Source: Kiritimatiellia bacterium (GTDB lineage: Bacteria > Verrucomicrobiota > Kiritimatiellia > RFP12 > UBA1067). From it: DNA of 64,000 nt. Position numbers and translations under genes: made by a program. Location of the stretch: assembly GCA_017406465.1 (NCBI GenBank), contig JAFQYM010000061.1, forward strand, positions 61,360 through 125,359. The letters are read 5' to 3'. The notes beneath the pieces were generated by a model. It saw only the letters and a list, made by a program, of their open reading frames with translations. It had not been told where the DNA came from and did not search any database. Positions 43,868-53,400 of the stretch are shown one piece after another. The stretch's first letter is position 1, and each line of letters begins with the position of its first letter.

Positions 43868-45886
43868 TCAGTCTTCGTCTGACGCATCGGGATCCTTGAG
43901 CTTTACGCCAAGATCCTTGAGACGAATGGTCTGTAGTTCGTCGGCCGAGGGGTCTGCAAGGTCGGTGACGCGCAGCGCCTGGCGCTCGACCGATTTCTCA
44001 AAAAGGTTCCTCGCCCAGCGGGCGTTGCCGAAGTTCTTGTCGCGCTTTTCGGTCAGCATCGAGATGTATGGCACAAGCCAGTGCTCGACGTCGTCAGAAA
44101 GGCGGTACTTCGCCTTCTTTGCCATGGAGCGATAGATTTCGGCAAGCTCCTTCGCAGAGTAGTCTGGGAATTCAATCGTCCTGTTGAAGCGGCTCTCGAG
44201 CCCGGAGTTGATCTCCATGAACTTTTTCATCTCGTTGCTGTAGCCGGCGATGATCACGACCATAGAGCCGCGCGCGTCCTCCATGCGCTTCAGGAGCGTC
44301 GCAACCGCTTCGGAGCCATACTGGTCGTTTTCGCCCTGGTTGAGCTGATATGCCTCGTCGATGAAGAGGATGCCGCCCATTGCGGAGTCGATGAGCTTGT
44401 TCGTCTTTGCGGCAGTCTGCCCTTCGTATTTCGCGACGAGCCCAGATCGGTCGGTCTCGACGAAGTTCGCGCGATCCAAGACTCCGAGCGCACGGAACGC
44501 CTTGCCGAGAATCCGCGCGACGGTGGTCTTGCCAGTGCCGGGGTTCCCGGTGAAGACAAAGTTGTAGCTCATCGTGACGTTGTTCTCGAGACCTTTCTCC
44601 TCGCGCATCTTGTTCGCGCGGACGGTCGCGATAAGGCTGCGAAGTTCGTACTTCACGGGCTTTAACCCCACGAGCGAGTCAAGTTCCGCAAGGACTTCGT
44701 CGACCGTCGGGGCGCGAACATCTGTCTTGCGCTCGCCGAGTCCAAGATCTGCAAGTGCAAGCGTCTTGAGTGCGTCGGCGTCGAGATTCCCCGACTCCGC
44801 GAGCCGGTTCGCCTGGCGGCCCGTCGCATCCTCGAAGAGTTGGCGTACAAAGCGCGCATTTCCGAAAGTGCGGTCGCGCTTCGCCGTGAGCTTCGCCATC
44901 GCGGCATCAAGCCCTTCTTCAAGATCTGCCGCGAGGACAAACTCGTTTTTCTTCGCCATAGAGCGGAAGATCGCCGCGAGCTCCTTCGCCGTGTAGTCGG
45001 CAAACTCTATTGTCTTCGAGAAGCGGCTCCTGAGACCGGAATTCGCGTCGAGGAAATCGCGCATCTCGTCGGTGTAACCTGCGGCGATCACGATAAGCTT
45101 GTCGCGATCGTCTTCCATTCGCTTGAGGAGCGTCGCAATCGCCTCCTTGCCGTAGTCGTCGCTGTCGCTACTCGCAAGCTGGTACGCCTCGTCGACGAAA
45201 AGGATGCCGCCAATCGCCTCGTCGACCTTCGCGTTCGTCTTTACGGCCGTCTCGCCCGCATAGCGCCCGACAAGACCAGAGCGGTCGGTCTCGACGAGCT
45301 GCCCGCCCTTTGCGATGCCGAGTGCGCGGAACGCGCGTGCAACAATGCGCGCGACAGTCGTCTTGCCGGTGCCGGGGTTGCCGGTGAAGACCATGTGGTA
45401 GGTCATCGGCGGAACCTTAAGACCCTGGGCGCGACGCGCCTCGTTGACCTTGGCGAGATTCACTATGCGCTTCACTTCCGCCTTCACGCCTTCGAGGCCG
45501 ACGAGCGAATCAAGTTCTGCAAGCACATCCTCGACCGACTCCTTCGGCGCGGCAGATTCGCCGCCGTTGCCCTTAGGCGCCTCTGCCTGCTTGCTCGGCT
45601 CTTGATCGGCCTGCTCTTCGGACGAGAGGTCAAGCGGAACGGTCGCCGCGAGAACAAGGCAGGCAATTGCACCGACAGGCCCAAGGCACACTCGCAGCCA
45701 GCGCGGAGTCGTGTCGGAAAAGAAGAAGAAGCGGACCAAGCCCATTGGTATGGCCAGCATCAGCATGTAAAACAGGAAACTTGCACCGGCGTTAGTGTCA
45801 AGCAAGGCAACGGCGACAAGAAACACAACGATGTCGAGAAGACATCCCGCCCCCCAATATCCCCAATTTGCAGAAGTGTTGTCCAT
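43868..45886 (-). CDS. Membrane-anchored double AAA+ ATPase of the CbbX/SpoVK type
   Basis: The 672-residue protein begins with three hydrophobic segments (about residues 10-30, 36-56, 68-86), then two full AAA+ modules in tandem (about 115-370 and 385-650). Each has Walker A GNPGTGKTT, Walker B (GGILFVDEAY and GGILFIDEAY), a sensor region and the arginine-finger pattern SGLRSRF or SGLESRF. The modules resemble CbbX/CfxQ/SpoVK and EccA ATPases, which remodel proteins; the target is unknown. The -10 box ends 7 bases before ATG 45886, so the mRNA should start at the A of the start codon. It is a single-gene unit, divergent from the cysteine desulfurase. Confidence 0.9.
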   Translation of the reverse strand: MDNTSANWGYWGAGCLLDIVVFLVAVALLDTNAGASFLFYMLMLAIPMGLVRFFFFSDTTPRWLRVCLGPVGAIACLVLAATVPLDLSSEEQADQEPSKQAEAPKGNGGESAAPKESVEDVLAELDSLVGLEGVKAEVKRIVNLAKVNEARRAQGLKVPPMTYHMVFTGNPGTGKTTVARIVARAFRALGIAKGGQLVETDRSGLVGRYAGETAVKTNAKVDEAIGGILFVDEAYQLASSDSDDYGKEAIATLLKRMEDDRDKLIVIAAGYTDEMRDFLDANSGLRSRFSKTIEFADYTAKELAAIFRSMAKKNEFVLAADLEEGLDAAMAKLTAKRDRTFGNARFVRQLFEDATGRQANRLAESGNLDADALKTLALADLGLGERKTDVRAPTVDEVLAELDSLVGLKPVKYELRSLIATVRANKMREEKGLENNVTMSYNFVFTGNPGTGKTTVARILGKAFRALGVLDRANFVETDRSGLVAKYEGQTAAKTNKLIDSAMGGILFIDEAYQLNQGENDQYGSEAVATLLKRMEDARGSMVVIIAGYSNEMKKFMEINSGLESRFNRTIEFPDYSAKELAEIYRSMAKKAKYRLSDDVEHWLVPYISMLTEKRDKNFGNARWARNLFEKSVERQALRVTDLADPSADELQTIRLKDLGVKLKDPDASDED

Positions 45887-45892
45887 GCGGAC

Positions 45893-45898
45893 ATTTTA
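45893..45898 (-). promoter_or_regulatory. AAA+ ATPase promoter (-10 TAAAAT), leaderless arrangement
   Basis: ATGGTAAAAT on the minus strand, ending 7 bases before ATG 45886. It overlaps the footprint of the divergent promoter at 45922. Confidence 0.7.
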
Positions 45899-45921
45899 CC
45901 ATATTTCGCCGATAATTGTGG

Positions 45922-45927
45922 TATAAT
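45922..45927 (+). promoter_or_regulatory. Cysteine desulfurase promoter, extended -10, leaderless arrangement
   Basis: TGTGGTATAAT on the plus strand, ending 10 bases before ATG 45937. It fixes the gene start at 45937 rather than the TTG at 45916. Confidence 0.75.
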
Positions 45928-45936
45928 ATCTTGCCA

Positions 45937-47133
45937 ATGCGAAAGATAGTATATTTCGACAACAATGCCACGTCGCCCGTCGCGCCAGAGGTGAGGGATG
46001 TCATGCTTCCGTTTCTCGGCGAGCTCTACGGCAACCCGAGCTCAATGCACGCGTTCGGCGGACAGGTGGCGAAATTCGTGGACAGGGCGCGGGAAGAGAT
46101 CGCGGCGTTCCTCAACTGCTCGCCGGAAGAGGTCATTTTCACTTCGTGCGCGACTGAGTCCGACAACTCCGCGATACGCGGCACGGCCGACTGGTTCGGC
46201 AAAGACCTCAAGGTAATAACTACGGCCGTCGAGCATCCCGCGGTCCTCCAGCCAGTCCGCCGCCTCAAGGCGCTCGGCTTCGAGACAGTGGAACTTCCGG
46301 TAAACGGCGTCGGGCAGATCGATGTCGACCAACTTGCCGCGGAAATCGATTCCGCGAAAGCCGCGAACCGTCCCGTCCTCATCTCGACGATGTGGGCGAA
46401 CAACGAGACGGGAACCGTTTTCCCTATCGAGAAAATCGCCGAAATCTGCAAGGCGCGTGGTGCGATCTTCCATACTGACGCAGTGCAGGTTGCTGGCAAG
46501 ATTCCGGTGGACGTGAAGAAAGTTCCTGTCGACATGCTTGCGATGTCGGGTCACAAGTTCCACGCGCCTAAGGGAATCGGCATCTTCTACGTTCGCAAGG
46601 GAACGAAGATCAAGCCCTTCATGCTCGGCGGACACCAGGAAGGCGGACGCCGCGCGGGAACGGAGAACGTTCCATACATAATCGGGCTTGCGAAAGCGTG
46701 CGAACTCGCACGGCTCGGGATGGCCGACGAGGCGAAGAAACTGACGGCTCTCCGCGACCGGCTCGAGGCGGGGATTCTCGCATCATGCCCGAACGTCCGC
46801 GTCAACGGCGACAAGGAGCACCGCCTCCCTAACACGCTCAACGTCTCTTTCGAGTACATCGAGGGCGAGGCAATCGCCTATCGCCTTAGCGATATCGGTA
46901 TCTGCATCTCTACGGGCTCCGCATGCGCGTCTGGCTCACTTGACCCAAGCCATGTCATACGGGCGATGGGCGTTCCCTTCACCGCGATTCACGGCTCGGT
47001 GCGCTTCTCGCTCAGCCGCTACTCGACCGATGCCGAAGTCGACTATGTCCTCGAGAAGCTCCCGCCAATCATCAAGGGTCTTCGCGACCTCTCGCCTTTC
47101 GGCCCCGACAAAGACGTAAGTACATTCAAGTGA
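45937..47133 (+). CDS. Cysteine desulfurase (NifS/IscS family)
   Basis: PLP enzyme that takes sulfur from cysteine for Fe-S clusters and tRNA thiolation. The 398-residue protein begins MRKIVYFDNNATSPVAPEV, with TSCATESDNSA, HTDAVQVAGK, the PLP-lysine motif SGHKFHAPKGIG and the active-site cysteine loop CISTGSACASGSLDPSHV, the long-loop (class I, IscS/NifS) form. IscS and NifS cannot be separated by sequence here, and no IscU, NifU or SufE gene lies nearby. ATG 45937 fits the promoter. A small lipoprotein gene follows after 67 bases. Confidence 0.94.
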   Translation: MRKIVYFDNNATSPVAPEVRDVMLPFLGELYGNPSSMHAFGGQVAKFVDRAREEIAAFLNCSPEEVIFTSCATESDNSAIRGTADWFGKDLKVITTAVEHPAVLQPVRRLKALGFETVELPVNGVGQIDVDQLAAEIDSAKAANRPVLISTMWANNETGTVFPIEKIAEICKARGAIFHTDAVQVAGKIPVDVKKVPVDMLAMSGHKFHAPKGIGIFYVRKGTKIKPFMLGGHQEGGRRAGTENVPYIIGLAKACELARLGMADEAKKLTALRDRLEAGILASCPNVRVNGDKEHRLPNTLNVSFEYIEGEAIAYRLSDIGICISTGSACASGSLDPSHVIRAMGVPFTAIHGSVRFSLSRYSTDAEVDYVLEKLPPIIKGLRDLSPFGPDKDVSTFK

Positions 47134-47174
47134 GAGTTGAACAGTTGAAAAGTTGAATAGTTGAATAGTTGATG
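47133..47174. repeat. 8-bp tandem repeat after the cysteine desulfurase gene
   Basis: AGTTGAAN units with an 8-base period (AGTTGAAC, AGTTGAAA, AGTTGAAT, AGTTGAAT, AGTTGATG) begin just past the stop codon and fill the gap to the next gene. Confidence 0.8.
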
Positions 47175-47200
47175 GCATAAAATCTATAGAGGATATTGAC

Positions 47201-47569
47201 ATGAGACTGAAGATGCTAATGATGGCTGTCGCGATTGTTGCGCTTTTTGCAGGATGCCGCCGCGAGGACATCCGCGAATTCACAGTGGAGATGCCGTCGC
47301 TGACCGAGGCCGACAAGTCGAAAGTCGTCGATGCTTTCACCATTCGCAGCCCAGGCCGCCCTCCGCGCGTCTACGAGGGCATTTTCATCGATTCATTCAA
47401 GTTCGACTTTGGCAACAAGACGCTGACGATGAAATACGACTCGATGAAGATCGCACAGACGAACATCAGAATGCTCATCGAGAGCAAGGGCGTCGAAGTC
47501 GTATTCCCCACCAATACAACGGGTGTCGCGGGTTATCTCGACGTCAAGCCGAAGTCCGTCGAAAAGTAG
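47201..47569 (+). CDS. Small lipoprotein with an HMA-like fold lacking CxxC
   Basis: The 122-residue precursor has a lipobox (IVALFAGC, Cys about residue 19). The mature part (FTVEMPSL..., then FDFGNKTLTMKYDSMKIAQTNIRMLIESKGVEVVF) has the beta-alpha-beta-beta-alpha-beta layout and the 'KTLTMKYD...IAQTNIRMLIESKGV' pattern of heavy-metal-associated (HMA) domains. The metal-binding CxxC is missing; SLTEADK stands in its place, so metal binding through that site is unlikely. ATG 47201 follows AGAGGA by 7 bases. It follows a cysteine desulfurase, which makes an Fe-S or metal-linked role tempting but unproved. The stop lies 23 bases from the end of a convergent gene. Confidence 0.75.
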   Translation: MRLKMLMMAVAIVALFAGCRREDIREFTVEMPSLTEADKSKVVDAFTIRSPGRPPRVYEGIFIDSFKFDFGNKTLTMKYDSMKIAQTNIRMLIESKGVEVVFPTNTTGVAGYLDVKPKSVEK

Positions 47570-47592
47570 TAGCGCATTTCACTCGACGAGAA

Positions 47593-50424
47593 TCACAACT
47601 TCGGGGTCGCCGGAAGTTCTCCGCATTCGACCGCGCCGGGGGCGAGTTTGTTGCGCGCAAACGAAAACGCGAGCTTCTTCGTCGGTCCGGCGCCGGGCCT
47701 TAGATAGCCGCGCACACGGGCCGCGCTGCAGCCGACGATCATGGCGACCCCCTTGCCGACCGTGCAGTCCCTCGCCTCAATCCGGCCCGGCGTCGCGTCG
47801 CCGCCGGATGGACGGTAGTCGAAGATGTCGACAAACTGCTCGCAGGCGCCGTTCGAACTCGAAAGCCGGCATTCATCAAGCAAAATCGACCCGATTGCGT
47901 ATGCCCCGAACCTGAAGTAGTGCTTCTCCGTCACGTCGAACGAACACTTCGTGTAGACGAAATCGCCAGGCATCGACCAGTAGCCGGACGAAAGCTCGCC
48001 GCCGGTGAATGTGCAGTCCTCGAACCTGAGCGACGCATAACTCGTGCCGTGAAAGTTGCAGTTCTCGAATGTGCAGCCCCTGAACGTCTGCTCTCCGCCG
48101 CTCATCGTGTGGAACTCGACGCCCTTGAACGTGCACCGCTCGAAGGCGTTCGTCTGGTTCAGGACATAGAACTTGCCTCCAGTCATCGTCACGCCAATCC
48201 AACACCCGCTTTCAAGCCGCTCGATCTCGCAGTCCTCGAACGTATTGCCGAACGCATTCGGCAGGGCAATCTTCCTAGCCTTGAACGTCCCGCCGACAAC
48301 ACGCGCGGTTGGCCCAAAGCGAATCGAAAACGGCTCGGCACCCTCCGCGATCGAGCGGTCGAGGTCCGAAAACGCATAGTCCCAGCCAGAATACTGCTTG
48401 CGGCCGGTGACGGCTGCGAGCGCGACCGCATAGGTGTTTCGCTCGAAGCGCCCGTATCCGGACCGATTGCGAGTGTCGCACTTGAATGTCCCCACGTTAA
48501 TCGCATTGTCCCGCACGCACGGCGAATATGTGCGCGGCCACATGTAAATGTCGCAGTTGTTCTTCTCGAAGACGAAGTTGTGGCCCGCGCATGTGAGAAG
48601 GCTGTTGTTGACGGGGTTCTCCACGCATCTATTGCCGCGGAAAGTCGCGTCATGCATCATGTCCCAGCCGTCCTCGGCGTCGAACGCGCACTTCGCCGAC
48701 GATTCCCCCGAATGCGTGAAGAGGTTGCCCTCGAAAAGAAAGTTCTTCATCGCGCTCGCCGCGTACCCGACGCACCGGCAGCGGTCGAACGTGCAGTTTT
48801 TCACATCGCAGTTGTACGGAATGTGGAAAAGCGTCGCCGTCAGACCTGACTTCTTCGCCTCCTCACCCGACTCGGCCACGACCGACAGACGCAGAAACGC
48901 CGCACCCTCGGGAATCGGTATGGGGCGATACTGGAAAATCGTCTCAGAGCAAAGGAACTTCTTCGACGCGTCATACCAACATCCCGTCAGCTGCCACATA
49001 CGTGTGCGAATGCCCTGATAGCCGAGGTAGGCCGAGATCTGCAGCCACCCCGCCTCGCGCGCCTTCTCGACCTTGAGGTAGTCGCTCGTGTAGCGCCCCT
49101 TTTCCAACACGTCCACCGTGCCGTCTTTTGGATTAAGTCCGCCAACCGTCGGATTCTTGCTCCACGGAATGCCGTCGTAGAACCAATGCAGGCTGTTGTT
49201 CACCCGTCCCATGCCGTTTCCGGCGCCATAGCCCGTGATATCCCGAACCGTCACGTTCTCCACCGAGCAGTACGACGTGTCCCCGTCGATGTGAAAGCCC
49301 ATCGGCCACTCGGAGTTTTTTTCCGAATTCTTGTAGTCGTGCTCATAGTAGTCACCCTCCAGCGTGCCGTTTACGAGGTGCGCGTCATTTACGTTCTCAA
49401 GGGCCACGATGACCGAATGGCAGCCAGTGAACGCGTTCTCCTTCAGCGTAGCACCGTTCAGGTCAAGCGTCAGGGCGTCAGGCAGCACGACTTTCCGAAA
49501 TGCGCTGACACGATAGGTCCCCGGAAGCAGGACAACCTTGCGGAAGCCCGCCGCCGCCTTGTCGTCCAGCAGTTTCTGAAGACCTTCCGCCGTCGCAATC
49601 GCCGCCTGCTCCACGGCGTTCGTGTCGTAGCCAGCGTCGTAGACGATCTTCGACATCCGCCAAGACCCAACGACCGGCTTGCCGTCGCGCGCGGCAATAT
49701 ATATCGTGTAACCCGGCGTGCCTTCCCGCGCGGCAGGTGGATTCTCCGCCGCATATTTTCCAAGCGTCTCCTGCGCGAGTCGGAGGACCTCGTCTCCTTT
49801 CGTCTCTTTTGGCGGCCTGGGGAAGTCGACGAGAACCTTCCGCCCGAGATCGCCGTCGTTTCGGATGCCATAGGCGGCTAGGTCGGCCGCGGTCATCCTG
49901 TAGGTCCGCTCGTCGGCAATCTTGACATAGTCCGGAGGAACGACGCGAAAGCGATGCCAGACGCGGTGCGATTCGCGCCCCTTCGCGTCCGACGCCCACA
50001 CGCAGAACCTATACTCCCCTTCCGGGAACGACTTGAACCGGAACGCATGGTCGCCGGAGGGAAGACCCTCAAGCGTCTTCTCGCGCACTTTCCCGTCCGG
50101 GCAGATGCACTTGAAATGCACGTCGAACCGGAACGAATCGTCGAGGAAGCGCACCTTGGAATGGTCCCAGTCCGTCACATAGAACGGAATTTCCACGCGG
50201 TCCTTCGTCGTAAGAGTCGGCGTAACATGGTATGTCGAGATGTATGGGAACTTGAGGTGCTCCGGCGCGACATACCAATCACCCGCAAGGGATTCGGTTG
50301 CCTTACGGAGATTGGTGGGGTCGGTGAACTCCCCCGGGACGACAGGCGCCGCAAAGGCGGACAAGGCCGCGAAGGCAACAAAAATTGGAATTTCTTTCAT
50401 ATTGCAGATTTCAGTCGTTTTCAT
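47593..50424 (-). CDS. Large secreted right-handed beta-helix protein
   Basis: The 943-residue protein has a signal peptide (MKTTEICNMKEIPIFVAFAALSAFA). An N-terminal region of about 250 residues may bind carbohydrate or form beta-sandwiches. From about residue 300 there are repeated strand units with regularly placed Cys and Asn (for example NCTFDRCRCVGYA, FRGCTFENCNF, FEDCTFTGG), typical of pectate-lyase-like parallel beta-helices. No catalytic triad could be picked out; polysaccharide lyase or binding activity is possible. It ends in PATPKL, without the Val-Arg ending of the next three genes. ATG 50424 follows AAGGTGAG. It is last in the giant-protein run, 21 bases after the previous stop. 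Confidence 0.8.
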   Translation of the reverse strand: MKTTEICNMKEIPIFVAFAALSAFAAPVVPGEFTDPTNLRKATESLAGDWYVAPEHLKFPYISTYHVTPTLTTKDRVEIPFYVTDWDHSKVRFLDDSFRFDVHFKCICPDGKVREKTLEGLPSGDHAFRFKSFPEGEYRFCVWASDAKGRESHRVWHRFRVVPPDYVKIADERTYRMTAADLAAYGIRNDGDLGRKVLVDFPRPPKETKGDEVLRLAQETLGKYAAENPPAAREGTPGYTIYIAARDGKPVVGSWRMSKIVYDAGYDTNAVEQAAIATAEGLQKLLDDKAAAGFRKVVLLPGTYRVSAFRKVVLPDALTLDLNGATLKENAFTGCHSVIVALENVNDAHLVNGTLEGDYYEHDYKNSEKNSEWPMGFHIDGDTSYCSVENVTVRDITGYGAGNGMGRVNNSLHWFYDGIPWSKNPTVGGLNPKDGTVDVLEKGRYTSDYLKVEKAREAGWLQISAYLGYQGIRTRMWQLTGCWYDASKKFLCSETIFQYRPIPIPEGAAFLRLSVVAESGEEAKKSGLTATLFHIPYNCDVKNCTFDRCRCVGYAASAMKNFLFEGNLFTHSGESSAKCAFDAEDGWDMMHDATFRGNRCVENPVNNSLLTCAGHNFVFEKNNCDIYMWPRTYSPCVRDNAINVGTFKCDTRNRSGYGRFERNTYAVALAAVTGRKQYSGWDYAFSDLDRSIAEGAEPFSIRFGPTARVVGGTFKARKIALPNAFGNTFEDCEIERLESGCWIGVTMTGGKFYVLNQTNAFERCTFKGVEFHTMSGGEQTFRGCTFENCNFHGTSYASLRFEDCTFTGGELSSGYWSMPGDFVYTKCSFDVTEKHYFRFGAYAIGSILLDECRLSSSNGACEQFVDIFDYRPSGGDATPGRIEARDCTVGKGVAMIVGCSAARVRGYLRPGAGPTKKLAFSFARNKLAPGAVECGELPATPKL

Positions 50425-50445
50425 GTTCTCACCTTTCGACCGACA

Positions 50446-53400
50446 TTACCTAACGTAAATCACAAAACCTGGCGGGGGGATGGCCAAATAGCGGAAGGTG
50501 CCGTCGCCGTCGGTGTAGGCGGGATCGTCCGTGACTTTAGGGCCGACAGCCACGCTCGACGGATACGCCGCAAGAAAGGCCGCAGAGATGTCTGCAGAGG
50601 CGAACTTGGACGCGCTCCACGCGGAGAGCGTTCCTGTGCGCGCAAGTTCGTCAATCTGCGCATCTGAAATTCCCGACCAAAGCGCGATGCGCCCGCCGCC
50701 GCCGGCAGCACCACGGTTCGCAGGATTATTGTCATCATGGCCGAATCCGCCTCTCGCAGTGAAAAGAGCCGTCGAGGCGATTTCAAGTCCCTTCGCCGTC
50801 GTGAGCCAGATGCCGCCGCCAGACGAGTAGCGCCCGCCGTCGGCGTTGAGCGTCCCGGCAATCGTCGCCTTCTGGGCATGGATGCGGATAAGCCCGCCAG
50901 CCGGCTGCACATAGTTGTATGAGCCGCCGCTCGACCCTGGAAGAATCGGCGCGTATTCGTTTCCGTAGGTGAGTCCGTAGGTCTCGGTGTGATTCCCGCC
51001 GTAGCCACCGTAGCCGCCGCCAATGGTGTGTGCATATCCCAGTCCAGGCGCGGTGGAAATCGGCGAGCGGTCGGTGTCGCGGCACCAGCCCCTTGCCGAA
51101 GCATCGATGGCTGCGCCCTCTCCAATTTCGACATTTCCCACACGAAATACGACGCCGCCGCCAGTATAGCGCTCGCAATACGGATAGATTGTACTCGTTC
51201 CTCCAAGAGAAAGCGTCCCGCCAACCATTACGCGGCTCGTCCCGTTCGTGAAGTCGAAGCCAGCGTCAACATCAATCGCACGGCCACAGGCAATGAGCGT
51301 GCCGGAATCGGGTAGCGTCAAGTTGCCGCCCACCGAAACCGTTGTCGAGAATGTCTGGTCGAGCCCACCGAGGCGGATCGCCGCATTGTTGGAAATGGCA
51401 ACATTCTCCGCAACCACGAGCGCCACTTCGTCAATCAGCGAGCCGGAAATCGCCCAGTTGAAGTATTCGTTGTTGATTTCGCCAAGGTTGTTGTCGTGTC
51501 CGTCCCTCGGGATCGTGGAAATACGCAGCATGGCGGCTCCGCCAATGGTGAGCGATTTCACCTCGACGTAGTTCGTCGCCATAACATAGCAGGCGTCACT
51601 TGGATTCGTATCACTGTCCGCGCGCAGGATCACCACATTATCCTCGAGTCCTGGAATGTTCGCGGGATCCCAGTTCGCCGGATTAAGCCAGTCGCCCTTC
51701 TCGCGCTTGCCATTGCGCGTCCACGTACGCGTCATCGGCACTTCCGCGACGCGGAAGACGGCCATGACATTGCGCGGCTCCTGGGTCGCGAAGGAAAGTG
51801 GATTGTCCCTTGCCTTGCCGTACGGCACTTCGCCGACCCAGTAGAGGAACTCGGCCCCGGACGCCGGCGTCGCCGTCACGGCCGCCGTTCCGGATTCGGC
51901 AACCCATGCCGCAGCCGTCGCGCCAGCCGCGCCGCCATTCGCCGCGACAGCACCAAGCGTCGAATCGTTGGCGACGGCTTCCGCCGCCGTCTCGCGTCCG
52001 CTCCAGAGCCAGGTCAGGAAGAACGGCCCGGTCTCCGGCGTGAAGGACGCCGTCGTGCCGGCGCCGGAAGCGACCTCCGCCGTCGCGTTCGAGACAACCC
52101 ACCCCGCGCAGGCGTAGCGCACCGTGTTTGAATACGCGGGATCGAAGGCGTACGCCGGCGCCGTAACGGTGTACGGCACACCGACCGTGACGTTGACGAC
52201 CGAATAATCGAGCCCTTCTGCCGTCACCGCGACAGGCGAAGACGAGACGGTCAACGGGTAGGAGCTCAGTGCGCCCATGACGGTGGTGAGCGTTCCGTCG
52301 GGGTTGTGGGTTATATTCCCGTTGTTGTTGCGGGTTCCACCAGTCGCCGTGGCCGCCACGAGGGTAATTGTGTCGGAATAGGTGAGGCCAGAGGGCTTCT
52401 CACCGTGCGCAAGGGCGTCGAGGTCCTCGTCCGCGACGCCGAGTGCGATGGAGACGCGGCCGCCGGTGCCAGGCGCGTAATCGGCGTTGCCGCCATTTTC
52501 GCCATTCGCACTAATCGCGCCATTTTCGCCCGCCGCAAAATCACCCGCGCAAATCCAGACACCGCCGCCGGCCGACTTTGAACTCGTACCGTTGCCGCTA
52601 CCGCCCTTCGCGTAGATATTTCCGTTCAACGTGAAGGTCCCGTCCACCTTCACCCAGACCGTGCCGCCACCGCGACAGGGGGAATAGCATCCGTCCGGTC
52701 CGCCGTTCAGGTACGGCGCGTAGGCGAAGCCATACGCCTGGCGCGGGTATCCACTCTGCGACCCAAGGCCGTCCGCGCCATAGACGCCGCCATGCGTGTA
52801 GCTGAAGCCAAAACCCGTAGCCAGTGTGTAGTAGTAGTTCGAACCACTCGCATCCTTCTTGGTGGCGCGCGCGTCGCCGACGCCGTCGGTGTATCTGATC
52901 CACCCCCAGCCGCGCGTCGTGGCGTTGAAGGAGGCGGAGGCGCCAACCGTGACGTCTCCCGCGACGTCGAATCGGACGGGATTGCCCGAAACGATGTCGG
53001 AATCCGGATAGACGACGGACGAGCCGTCAAGAACCATGTCGCCGCCAACGGCGAACGAGAAGGCCGAGAAATAGAGATTCGTGAGCGGGATCTTGCCGCC
53101 ATCGTCGAACTCACCGTCATATTCCGGCGCATAGACCGTCAACGTCGACGTCCCAGCAAGCGAGAGGTCGCCGCCGACCGTCGCGCACAAAAGCGGCTCC
53201 GTCTGACGTTCGGCCCCAATGGAGATGGCGCTCGCGCCCGTCGCGGAAAGGTTTCCGGCGATGCAAAGCCCGCTACCTGTAAAGAGAAAATCTGTCGGTG
53301 CTGTCTGAGCCGTTGTCGTCGCGGCAGATGCGCCGCCGACAGCAAGCTTGCCGGCGGAGAGCGCCAGCGACTTCGCGACGGTGACGCCGTAGCTCTTTAC

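Noticed and set aside
42371..43882. 503-residue plus-strand open frame
   Set aside because: Antisense to rpiB-glyA, no recognisable domain, no promoter or ribosome-binding site.
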